Shown here one piece after another: positions 6,463 through 11,871 of a stretch of DNA of 11,871 bases (its first letter is position 1; each line of letters begins with the position of its first letter). Source of the stretch: Porphyromonas sp. (GTDB lineage: Bacteria > Bacteroidota > Bacteroidia > Bacteroidales > Porphyromonadaceae); the NCBI GenBank assembly GCA_003640335.1, contig RBKG01000009.1:1-11871 (forward strand), written 5' to 3'. The position numbers and the translations under genes are program-made. The notes beneath the pieces are model-generated. The model did no database searches, was not told where the DNA came from, and saw only the letters and a list, made by a program, of their open reading frames with translations.

Positions 6463-7470
6463 CAGCCCTTGCTTTCTGCCCCAATCAATAGCTTCCTCTA
6501 AACCCTCACGCAGACGATAACGAGGCTTCCAGCCCAAAGCCATGAGAGGAGCAACATCACAACGCCAAGAACGCTGTTTCATCAGAGGATACTTATCCGG
6601 ATTTAAGGGTGTCGCTCTATTCGTCAAACGAGACCAAAGTCCGCCCAACTGGCAAATACACCACAGTATAGGCATTGGAGTACGCAGATTGACAACTGTC
6701 TTTACACCAAGAAGCTCCTTAACAAGGTTACTAAATTCGATGTCGGTATAGACATCTCCATCTGATATAATATATCTATTGTCTACGGCACGTCCATCTT
6801 CCAATAGAAAACACACAGCACGAGCGACATCCTCTCCGTGTACAAAGGTTAAGGCTTGCGGAGTACTACCTGCCATAAAATTAAGTCCGCCCTTAATGCC
6901 CTTTATAGCCATCAAATAATCATACTCACCTGAGCCATAAACACCGGTAGGTAGTATCATCGTATACTTAAGACCACTATCACGCACATAGAACTCTGCC
7001 AAAAGCTTACTACGTCCGTATTCTGTCGTTGGCTTCTGCTCATCGGTGATACGTATAACTCCATCTTGAGCACCATCTTGACTGTACGTACTCAAACTAC
7101 TCACGTAGAAAAAGCGTGTGGGCTCTACTCCGGCTTTGATAATCGCGGAGCAGAAACGACGTGTGTTCTCTGCATTAGCCTCATAGAAGTCTTGCAAATT
7201 AGGCGTCTTCGTAAGCCCCGCATTGTGTACGATATAATCCCAAACACGAGCACCATCATCGCGCCTGCATGCAGAGAGATTCTCAACCATTAGAGCCTCA
7301 TCGGCATAATCAAGAACTATTGAATGAACATCTCCCGACTGCTTGGTCTTAGTCGTGGGACGCACAGCGACTGTAACTTCCCAGCCCTGCTCTTGAGCTA
7401 TACGAACAAGGTGCGAACCGATAAATCCGCTCGCACCCGTAATAAGTATTCTTTTCTTTTTGCTCTCCAT
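6457..7470 (-). CDS. NAD(P)-dependent epimerase/dehydratase (extended SDR)
   Basis: A 337-residue Rossmann-fold protein of the extended short-chain dehydrogenase family. It begins KKKRILITGASGFIGSHL, with TGASGFIG at residues 11-18 for the dinucleotide. Further motifs are HNAG at 82-85, the serine segment VSSLSTYS near 123-130, and the catalytic YGRSK at 151-155 (Tyr151, Lys155), followed by LPTGVYGSGEYDY. The C-terminal third is the variable substrate domain. Relatives include UDP-sugar epimerases, dihydroflavonol-reductase-like and 3-beta-hydroxysteroid-dehydrogenase-like enzymes; the YSQDG and FVHGEDVARAV segments fit this broad group but do not give a substrate. It starts 3 bases after the MCE gene stop, so the two are cotranscribed. 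Its stop overlaps the convergent ATP-grasp gene by 6 bp. Confidence 0.88.
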   Translation of the reverse strand: MESKKKRILITGASGFIGSHLVRIAQEQGWEVTVAVRPTTKTKQSGDVHSIVLDYADEALMVENLSACRRDDGARVWDYIVHNAGLTKTPNLQDFYEANAENTRRFCSAIIKAGVEPTRFFYVSSLSTYSQDGAQDGVIRITDEQKPTTEYGRSKLLAEFYVRDSGLKYTMILPTGVYGSGEYDYLMAIKGIKGGLNFMAGSTPQALTFVHGEDVARAVCFLLEDGRAVDNRYIISDGDVYTDIEFSNLVKELLGVKTVVNLRTPMPILWCICQLGGLWSRLTNRATPLNPDKYPLMKQRSWRCDVAPLMALGWKPRYRLREGLEEAIDWGRKQGLL

Positions 7471-7473
7471 TGA

Positions 7474-8358
7474 CTAAAAAAGAGAGAAGTGAACGTAACG
7501 CTTAGGATTAGCCTTAAGGTCTTTCATAAGCGCATCTGCACTATTAGCTAGACTATCTAAACGATTATACAAACTAGGGTCATTAAGTAGTTTACCCGCT
7601 GTTCCCTCCTGACTCTTAAGCTGTGCCGACATAGAACGCATATTCTCTGCCGTTGCATTCAGGTTATTGATAAGGCTATCTAGAGGAAGAGCTTTTATTG
7701 CTGAAGAGGTCTGAGCAAGGTTCCCTGTCATTGTTTGAACATTAGACATCACGTGAGGAAGAGGTTTCAATGAGGTATTAACTGCCTGCATAGCTCTATT
7801 AAGCTCCATGGTTGAGCGGTTTAGATTAAGCATAACAGAGTCTATAGATGAATTATCTGCAATCTCCCCGAGACGCTTAACAATATCCACAATCTGAGGC
7901 ATAATCTCTACGACCTGAGGCATAATCTTATTAGATACCGTAGACATAATATCATCGCCTTGAGAGAATGGAATAATATCTCCACTTGTTAGGTATCCCT
8001 GCTTAGCTTCCGTAGGAACCATAATTTCCAAAACAGAGCCACTAAGCACATTAGTCTTAATGCGTACTTGACTACCCTTAGGGAGCTTTATCTCTGGATT
8101 TAAGCCAAGAAGCAATTCAGCAGTATACCCTCGACCTGAGACATAGCCAAAATCTACTTTCTGAACAGAACCAACCTTATAACCGCTAATCATTACCGGC
8201 GTTGCGACAGATGTACCGCCCAAATTTTCCAGCTGTACTCTGTACTTATTCTCAGGTTCAAAAATATTTATACCCTTCAAGAAATTGAGTCCTAGATAAC
8301 CTAAAACAAATGCAATAAGTGCTATTGCGCCAATCTTAACCTCTTGTCTTACTCTCAT
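7474..8358 (-). CDS. MCE/MlaD-family lipid-transport protein
   Basis: A 294-residue protein with a single N-terminal membrane anchor (about residues 9-30, KIGAIALIAFVLGYLGLNFL) and a periplasmic MCE/MlaD domain at about 38-118, including LGGTSVATPVMISGYKVG. A long, largely helical region follows, with recurring hydrophobic patterns (for example MPQVVEIMPQIVDIVKRLG), as in MlaD-like proteins that multimerise into a lipid channel. The family delivers substrates to an MlaE/MlaF-type ABC transporter moving phospholipids between the membranes. No mlaE, mlaF or mlaC homologue lies in the window. It is the first gene of a two-gene minus-strand unit with the SDR gene. Upstream is the repeat-rich region 8359-8911; the only minus-strand -7 candidate I found there is at 8627-8634. 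Confidence 0.88.
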   Translation of the reverse strand: MRVRQEVKIGAIALIAFVLGYLGLNFLKGINIFEPENKYRVQLENLGGTSVATPVMISGYKVGSVQKVDFGYVSGRGYTAELLLGLNPEIKLPKGSQVRIKTNVLSGSVLEIMVPTEAKQGYLTSGDIIPFSQGDDIMSTVSNKIMPQVVEIMPQIVDIVKRLGEIADNSSIDSVMLNLNRSTMELNRAMQAVNTSLKPLPHVMSNVQTMTGNLAQTSSAIKALPLDSLINNLNATAENMRSMSAQLKSQEGTAGKLLNDPSLYNRLDSLANSADALMKDLKANPKRYVHFSLF

Positions 8359-8417
8359 TACTAGATATATTCTTAACTATAGTTTAAACCTTTAATCAAA
8401 CAGCATACTGCATGATT

Positions 8418-8440
8418 TAGTTCAGTTAGACTAAGAACTA
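8418..8440. repeat. Inverted repeat upstream of the MCE gene
   Basis: TAGTTC (8418-8423) and GAACTA (8435-8440) are perfect inverted arms around an 11-base spacer. They lie about 60-80 bases ahead of the MCE start on the minus strand, where they would fall in its leader or near its promoter. Short arms; chance is possible. Confidence 0.3.
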
Positions 8441-8477
8441 TCAATGCTCGTCTGTCCTCTAACGCACGACAAAATCA

Positions 8478-8509
8478 TTAGATTAGCCCAATCTAAATAC
8501 TATTAGCCC
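8478..8509. repeat. 7-bp inverted repeat with a repeated ATTAGCCC word
   Basis: TTAGATT (8478-8484) and AATCTAA (8490-8496) form a perfect inverted repeat around AGCCC. The word ATTAGCCC that spans its centre (8482-8489) recurs at 8502-8509, exactly 20 bases later. Two copies spaced near two helical turns in a divergent intergenic region suggest a protein-binding site, but no regulator is identified. Confidence 0.35.
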
Positions 8510-8564
8510 TTAATCATAATAATAATGTCAGGGAACTAAAGTTGAGCACTCGCCGTAGTTTTTG

Positions 8565-8584
8565 CAGACTACACGTGTAGTCTG
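8565..8584. repeat. Perfect 20-bp palindrome
   Basis: CAGACTACAC (8565-8574) is followed without spacer by its exact reverse complement GTGTAGTCTG (8575-8584). The flanks TTTG (8561-8564) and CAAA (8587-8590) extend the symmetry after a 2-base asymmetry. The left arm can alternatively pair with a second copy, since TGCAGACTAC (8563-8572) is the perfect complement of GTAGTCTGCA (8599-8608). Confidence 0.7.
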
Positions 8585-8610
8585 TACAAACTTCAGCCGT
8601 AGTCTGCACA

Positions 8611-8647
8611 GAGTACTACGCACTTACAAACTTAAGTGCGTGTACTC
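8611..8647. repeat. 15-bp hairpin with a single bulge
   Basis: Left arm 8611-8626 pairs with right arm 8633-8647 around a 6-base loop (CAAACT). GAGTAC pairs with GTACTC, T8617 is bulged, and ACGCACTTA pairs with TAAGTGCGT, giving 15 perfect pairs. No T-run follows on the plus strand, so it is not an ordinary intrinsic terminator. Confidence 0.65.
8627..8634 (-). promoter_or_regulatory. Possible minus-strand -7 box for the MCE operon
   Basis: On the minus strand this reads TAAGTTTG, which fits TAnnTTTG. It is the only such match I found by eye on that strand between the MCE start and rluB. It would give a leader of more than 250 nt and overlaps the hairpin at 8611-8647. No -33 TTTG is visible, so this is a weak call. 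Confidence 0.22.
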
Positions 8648-8827
8648 ACTGAAATAAATACGCGCACTCACATCAATTTGAGATTTATCCGAAATAGCCT
8701 TTTATATGATGAGCCCTGCAAGGACTATGAAGAAGTATCGTACCTACGGCACTCATAATGCGCCTAAATTTTGATGCGCTTGCCCCGTAATAATGGTTGA
8801 TAAAATTATAACTCTAAGTAAAAGTAT

Positions 8828-8835
8828 TATCTTTG
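8828..8835 (+). promoter_or_regulatory. rluB -7 promoter box (TATCTTTG)
   Basis: TATCTTTG, identical to the udk and folP boxes. Initiation just downstream would leave a leader of roughly 65-75 nt before the ATG at 8912, longer than the leaders of about 20 nt for udk and folP and long enough to hold the hairpin at 8883-8900. The nearest TTG-like upstream word (GTTG, 8796-8799) is too far for a canonical -33 box. Confidence 0.6.
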
Positions 8836-8882
8836 CACCTACAATACAACTTATTACAATTAATACAAATAACTAATTAACC

Positions 8883-8900
8883 GCCAGCCGTGAGGTTGGC
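8883..8900 (+). promoter_or_regulatory. GUGA-tetraloop hairpin in the rluB leader
   Basis: GCCAGCC (8883-8889) pairs with GGTTGGC (8894-8900) through seven pairs, one of them G-T (8887-8896). The loop is GTGA, a GNRA tetraloop closed by C-G. The hairpin ends 11 bases before the rluB ATG inside an otherwise AT-rich leader. TTAACC occurs on both sides (8877-8882 and 8904-8909), and either AACC could instead pair with GGTT at 8894-8897, so alternative folds exist. Confidence 0.55.
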
Positions 8901-8911
8901 ACATTAACCTA

Positions 8912-10198
8912 ATGAGTATAGAAGACATTCACGAAAGTCAGGCTTCTGTTATGTCAAAAAGAAATCGAGTACCTGTAGCTAGTGCAGATGGAACTAGCTC
9001 TGCTCGCCTAAATGACAATAACCATGGCCGACGCAAAAGAGTACGCATCACCACATCAGACGCTGACCCTAACATCGGACAAAGACGCTTCGGAGCATAT
9101 AGACCTGAACACAGTAGAGGGGAATATTCGAACTACGACAAACAGCGTACTCCAAGAGAACATTATGGCAATCACAGCAACCATAATGAACGCTATGCGC
9201 GCGAACGCACAAACGAGAACAATCGCCGTGAAGAATATCAAGAACGCTATCAAGCTCAGCGTTCTGAGGGTAACTACGACTATAACTATAACCGAACAAA
9301 CAAGCAAAGTAGACCCAACAACGGAACACGCAAGGGAGGCTTCCAAGCTCAAGGCAAGACACAGCGTCCTAATGGACAACGACCACAAAAGCCACAAAAG
9401 GGCAAAATCAAAATTACAGATGCGCGTGCTCCACACGTACCTTTAGAGCCTGTTAAGTACCCACAAGTTCTTGACCCTGATACAGAAATTCGCTTGAACA
9501 AATACCTAGCTAACGCTGGAGTTTGCTCTCGTCGTGAAGCAGATGTGCTCATTGCCAAAGGTGAAATCATGGTTAATGGGGAGGTTATCACCGAACTAGG
9601 ACACCGAGTAACGCCCAAAGATGAAGTCATGCATAACGGGGTAAGAGTAGAGAGTGAAAGTAAAGTTTACATTCTTCTTAATAAGCCTAAAAACTGCGTA
9701 ACGACTAGCGATGACCCTGAATGCCGACTAACGGTTATGGACCTTGTGCGCAACGCTTGCCCAGAACGCACCTACCCCGTAGGACGACTAGACAGGCAGA
9801 CAACAGGAGTACTCCTAATTACGAATGATGGAGACCTTGCAGCTAAGCTTACACACCCATCATTCCTCAAGAAGAAAATCTATCATGTGTGGTTAGATAA
9901 GCCTGTTACTATGGAACACATGCAGGCTATTGCCGATGGATTCGAACTTGAAGATGGCGAAATTCATGCTGATGCGCTAAGCTATGTAACCGAAGATGAC
10001 CTCACTCAAGTAGGTATTGAAATCCATTCAGGACGTAACCGCATTGTACGTCGCATATTCGAACACTTCGGATATCAAGTACAAAAGCTAGACCGCGTCT
10101 ACTTCGCTGGCTTAACGAAGAAAAATCTTCCAAGAGGAAAATGGCGCTACCTCAATGAGCAGGAAGTAAACAATCTGCGCATGGGAGCGTTTGAATAA
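8912..10198 (+). CDS. rluB: 23S rRNA pseudouridine synthase, RluB/RsuA family, with basic N-terminal extension
   Basis: Isomerises a specific uridine in 23S rRNA to pseudouridine; in E. coli RluB the site is U2605 in the peptidyl-transferase region. The 428-residue product has three parts. Residues 1 to about 175 are low-complexity and rich in Arg, Asn, Gln, Tyr and Gly, with basic patches such as HGRRKRVR and QRPNGQRPQKPQKGK, and are probably disordered and RNA-binding. An S4 domain starts near residue 194 (RLNKYLANAGVCSRREAD). The catalytic domain follows, with VGRLDRQTTGVLL carrying the nucleophile Asp294, and HSGRNRIVRRIFEHFG near the C-terminus, typical of the RsuA/RluB/RluE/RluF group. 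The extension makes it longer than the roughly 290-residue E. coli enzyme. The ATG at 8912 follows a -7 box and a leader hairpin. asnS begins 67 bases downstream with no obvious promoter. RluB is preferred over RluE/RluF from general family resemblance only. Confidence 0.85.
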   Translation: MSIEDIHESQASVMSKRNRVPVASADGTSSARLNDNNHGRRKRVRITTSDADPNIGQRRFGAYRPEHSRGEYSNYDKQRTPREHYGNHSNHNERYARERTNENNRREEYQERYQAQRSEGNYDYNYNRTNKQSRPNNGTRKGGFQAQGKTQRPNGQRPQKPQKGKIKITDARAPHVPLEPVKYPQVLDPDTEIRLNKYLANAGVCSRREADVLIAKGEIMVNGEVITELGHRVTPKDEVMHNGVRVESESKVYILLNKPKNCVTTSDDPECRLTVMDLVRNACPERTYPVGRLDRQTTGVLLITNDGDLAAKLTHPSFLKKKIYHVWLDKPVTMEHMQAIADGFELEDGEIHADALSYVTEDDLTQVGIEIHSGRNRIVRRIFEHFGYQVQKLDRVYFAGLTKKNLPRGKWRYLNEQEVNNLRMGAFE

Positions 10199-10215
10199 TA
10201 ATAACAATTCGATAC

Positions 10216-10242
10216 TCAAGAGTCATTCACCAAATGACTTGA
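10216..10242. repeat. Inverted repeat between rluB and asnS
   Basis: AGTCATT (10221-10227) and AATGACT (10233-10239) are perfect arms around CACCA. TCA (10216-10218) and TGA (10240-10242) extend the stem across a 2-base bulge. No T-run follows, so it is not a canonical terminator; it could be an mRNA-processing or stability element between two cotranscribed genes. Confidence 0.4.
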
Positions 10243-10265
10243 TTATATAACATAGGACAAAACTT

Positions 10266-11666
10266 ATGAAACAGAGACTTAGAATTAAGGAACTACTACG
10301 AGGAGAATTAGTAGGACAGAGCGTATGTGTCAAAGGCTGGGTTCGTACTAAACGAGGCAATAAGGCTGTTAGCTTTATCGCACTCAATGATGGTTCTACA
10401 ATACACAATATCCAAATCGTTGCTGATAACGACAAATTTGAAGCCTCACTACTTAGCAAGATTACCACAGGAGCAAGCCTTAGTATCGTCGGTGAACTTG
10501 TAGCGTCTCAAGGTAAGGGACAAAGCGTAGAAATACAAGCATCAGAAATAGAAGTGCTTGGTACTGCTGACCCTGAAACTTATCCATTACAGAAGAAAGG
10601 ACACTCGCTAGAGTTCCTCCGTGAGATTGCGCACCTTCGTCCTAGAACAAATACCTTTGGCGCCATCTATCGTATGCGTCATGAGATGTCTATGGCTATC
10701 CATACATACTTCCATGAACGAGGATTTTACTATTTCCATGCTCCACTCATTACAGCTAGCGACTGCGAAGGAGCTGGACAAATGTTCCAAGTAACAACCC
10801 TCCCGCTAAACGATTTACCACGAACAGAAGACGGAAGCATCGACCACAGCCAAGACTTCTTCGGTAAACCAACGGCTTTAACGGTATCGGGACAATTAGA
10901 AGGCGAACTCGCTGCTATGTCTATGGGCGCTATCTATACTTTCGGGCCAACATTCCGTGCTGAGAACTCAAACACGCCTCGCCACTTGGCTGAGTTCTGG
11001 ATGATTGAACCAGAAGTAGCATTCCTCGAAATTGAGGAAAACATGGATTTAGCCGAAGACTTCATCAAGCATTGTGTACGCTGGGCTCTTGAACGCTGTG
11101 CTGACGACATCGCATTCCTTGCAGAGCATTACGACAAGGAACTAGTTGAACGTCTAAAGTTTGTATTAGATAAGCCATTCAAGCGACTCACTTACACTGA
11201 AGGTATCGAAATACTTGAAGCGGCTGTTAAGGCTGGTCGTAAGTTTGAATTCCCTATCTATTGGGGTGCTGATATGAGCAGCGAACATGAACGCTATCTC
11301 GTTGAAGAACACTTTAAGACGCCTGTTATCGTAACAGACTATCCAAAGGAAATCAAGAGTTTCTATATGAAGCTTAACGAAGATGGCAAGACTGTACGCG
11401 GTATGGATGTTCTCTTCCCTAAGATTGGTGAAATCATTGGCGGTTCTGAGCGTGAAGCAGATTACGACAAACTCAAAGCACGTGCAGAAGAAATGGGAGT
11501 ACCTGATAAGGATATTTGGTGGTACATGGATACACGTCGTTATGGTACTGCTCCACATTCAGGCTTCGGACTTGGCTTTGAACGTCTACTTCTATTTGTT
11601 ACAGGTATGACTAATATCAGAGACGTAATTCCATTCCCACGTACTCCAAGAAACGCAGACTTTTAA
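10266..11666 (+). CDS. asnS: Asparaginyl-tRNA synthetase
   Basis: A class IIb aminoacyl-tRNA synthetase that charges tRNA-Asn with asparagine in the cytoplasm. The 466-residue length matches the standard bacterial enzyme. The N-terminal OB-fold anticodon-binding domain covers about residues 1-105 ([18 protein letters not shown]). The catalytic core has motif 1 around [19 protein letters not shown], then GQMFQVTTL and [17 protein letters not shown], motif 2 starting at F230 ([17 protein letters not shown]), and motif 3 GFGLGFER at 433-440 with its conserved Arg440. The [12 protein letters not shown] sequence is characteristic of AsnRS rather than AspRS. The ATG at 10266 starts the protein exactly at the conserved N-terminus. 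It probably shares an mRNA with rluB and ends at a strong terminator 28 bases after its stop. Confidence 0.97.
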   Translation: MKQRLRIKELLRGELVGQSVCVKGWVRTKRGNKAVSFIALNDGSTIHNIQIVADNDKFEASLLSKITTGASLSIVGELVASQGKGQSVEIQASEIEVLGTADPETYPLQKKGHSLEFLREIAHLRPRTNTFGAIYRMRHEMSMAIHTYFHERGFYYFHAPLITASDCEGAGQMFQVTTLPLNDLPRTEDGSIDHSQDFFGKPTALTVSGQLEGELAAMSMGAIYTFGPTFRAENSNTPRHLAEFWMIEPEVAFLEIEENMDLAEDFIKHCVRWALERCADDIAFLAEHYDKELVERLKFVLDKPFKRLTYTEGIEILEAAVKAGRKFEFPIYWGADMSSEHERYLVEEHFKTPVIVTDYPKEIKSFYMKLNEDGKTVRGMDVLFPKIGEIIGGSEREADYDKLKARAEEMGVPDKDIWWYMDTRRYGTAPHSGFGLGFERLLLFVTGMTNIRDVIPFPRTPRNADF

Positions 11667-11693
11667 TAGATGTAGTTTCTAGAAAGTATCAAC

Positions 11694-11738
11694 AAAAGTA
11701 CAGCCCACAAGGATTAACCTTGTGGGCTGTACTTTTTT
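11694..11738 (+). terminator. Strong intrinsic terminator after asnS
   Basis: The arms at 11694-11712 and 11718-11736 form a perfect 19-bp inverted repeat around an ATTAA loop. The core is GTACAGCCCACAAGG with its complement, and the right arm runs into six T at 11733-11738. The left arm begins with AAAA, so the element may also terminate transcription arriving from the right. Confidence 0.92.
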
Positions 11739-11769
11739 ATCCTTTAGCTGTTATCTGTTCCTCCTCTCA

Positions 11770-11848
11770 GAGACCGCTCGACGGTCTCCCAAAGGACAAG
11801 TTTTACTTGTCCTTTGGTGGGCTTTGCAGAATGCGGTAATCGCAAGGC
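11770..11848. repeat. Cluster of abutting hairpins downstream of asnS
   Basis: Three inverted repeats follow one another. GAGACCG (11770-11776) and CGGTCTC (11782-11788) surround a 5-base loop. Immediately next, CCAAAGGACAAGT (11789-11801) and ACTTGTCCTTTGG (11805-11817) form a perfect 13-bp stem with a TTT loop. Then GCTTTGC (11821-11827) pairs with GCAAGGC (11842-11848), seven pairs with one G-T, and competes with the nested TGCG/CGCA pair (11832-11835, 11841-11844). No gene is recognised in 11739-11871. The element may continue past the window edge. Confidence 0.6.
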
Positions 11849-11871
11849 ATTGAGACTGAAGGCGCAGGGAG

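Larger units (their letters stand above)
8554..8685. repeat. 22-bp periodic repeat array (about six degenerate units)
   Basis: The word GTAGT recurs at 8555, 8577 and 8599, exactly 22 bases apart; the second and third units agree at about 15 of 22 positions. The same register continues as GCACTTAC at 8620, GTACTCAC at 8642 and GCACTCAC at 8664, again exactly 22 apart; the units at 8634-8655 and 8656-8677 agree at about 15 of 22 positions. So two related halves share one 22-base period. Palindromes (8565-8584 and 8611-8647) are superimposed on it. It does not encode a protein of any length. A dispersed intergenic repeat family or a same-face protein-binding array would both fit. Confidence 0.6.

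Noticed and set aside
8554..8685. CRISPR array
   Set aside because: The 22-base units are contiguous and degenerate, with no identical repeats separated by unique spacers and no cas genes nearby.
8706..8774. 22-codon reading frame (MMSPARTMKKYRTY...)
   Set aside because: Too short to support, with no promoter box or conserved feature; such frames are expected by chance in a 553-base gap.
9012..9446. Long alternative plus-strand and antisense reading frames over the rluB N-terminal region
   Set aside because: The Arg/Asn/Gln-rich codon content of the rluB tail depletes stops in other frames; the alternative products have repetitive, biased composition and no recognisable domain.
11760..11871. 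Minus-strand protein remnant at the right edge
   Set aside because: All three minus frames are partly open, but none gives a recognisable protein and the perfect inverted repeats explain the sequence better.

Overview
This is a stretch of ordinary chromosome from a Bacteroidetes bacterium, most likely Bacteroidales and possibly Porphyromonas-like; I cannot name the species. The evidence is the -7 promoter word TATCTTTG (the Bacteroidetes TAnnTTTG box) ahead of three plus-strand genes and once on the minus strand, the absence of clear Shine-Dalgarno sequences, and the protein set: a DHPS with a DLGAYSTRPGA motif, a CdaA without an adjacent CdaR, an RluB-type enzyme with a long basic N-terminal tail, and a FNPGHEEALL-type ATP-grasp-like protein. 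Base composition looks even, and no transposase, integrase, phage gene, tRNA, rRNA or CRISPR array is visible.

Layout. (1) 1-238 is a divergent promoter region: one -7 box faces left out of the window and one drives udk (uridine kinase, 239-865). A strong intrinsic terminator at 1012-1049 follows udk. (2) 1066-2319 is a GTG-started Wzx/MATE-like polysaccharide flippase. (3) 2361-6462 is a tight five-gene plus-strand operon with its own -7 box: folP, cdaA (c-di-AMP synthase), a long-chain polyprenyl diphosphate synthase, a 61-residue two-helix membrane protein, and an ATP-grasp-like enzyme whose start overlaps the preceding stop (ATGA). (4) 8358-6457 on the minus strand is a two-gene operon: an MCE/MlaD lipid-transport protein, then an extended SDR/epimerase. 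It converges on the ATP-grasp gene with overlapping stops, and its intrinsic terminator lies inside the coding sequence of the opposing gene. (5) 8359-8911 is a 553-base divergent intergenic region dense in repeats: a 22-bp periodic array, a perfect 20-bp palindrome, a long bulged hairpin and smaller inverted repeats. (6) 8912-10198 is an RluB-type 23S rRNA pseudouridine synthase with a leader hairpin, followed by asnS (asparaginyl-tRNA synthetase, 10266-11666), a perfect 19-bp-stem terminator, and a cluster of further hairpins running to the window edge.

Functionally the window is housekeeping: nucleotide salvage (udk), folate (folP), second-messenger signalling (cdaA), quinone or carrier-lipid chains (polyprenyl synthase), envelope assembly (flippase, MCE protein), ribosome modification and translation (rluB, asnS). 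The most interesting material is non-coding or unassigned: an rluB leader hairpin that resembles the enzyme's presumed rRNA substrate, the 22-bp array, the terminator embedded in the opposing gene, the stacked hairpins after asnS, and the unassigned ATP-grasp/small-membrane-protein pair.
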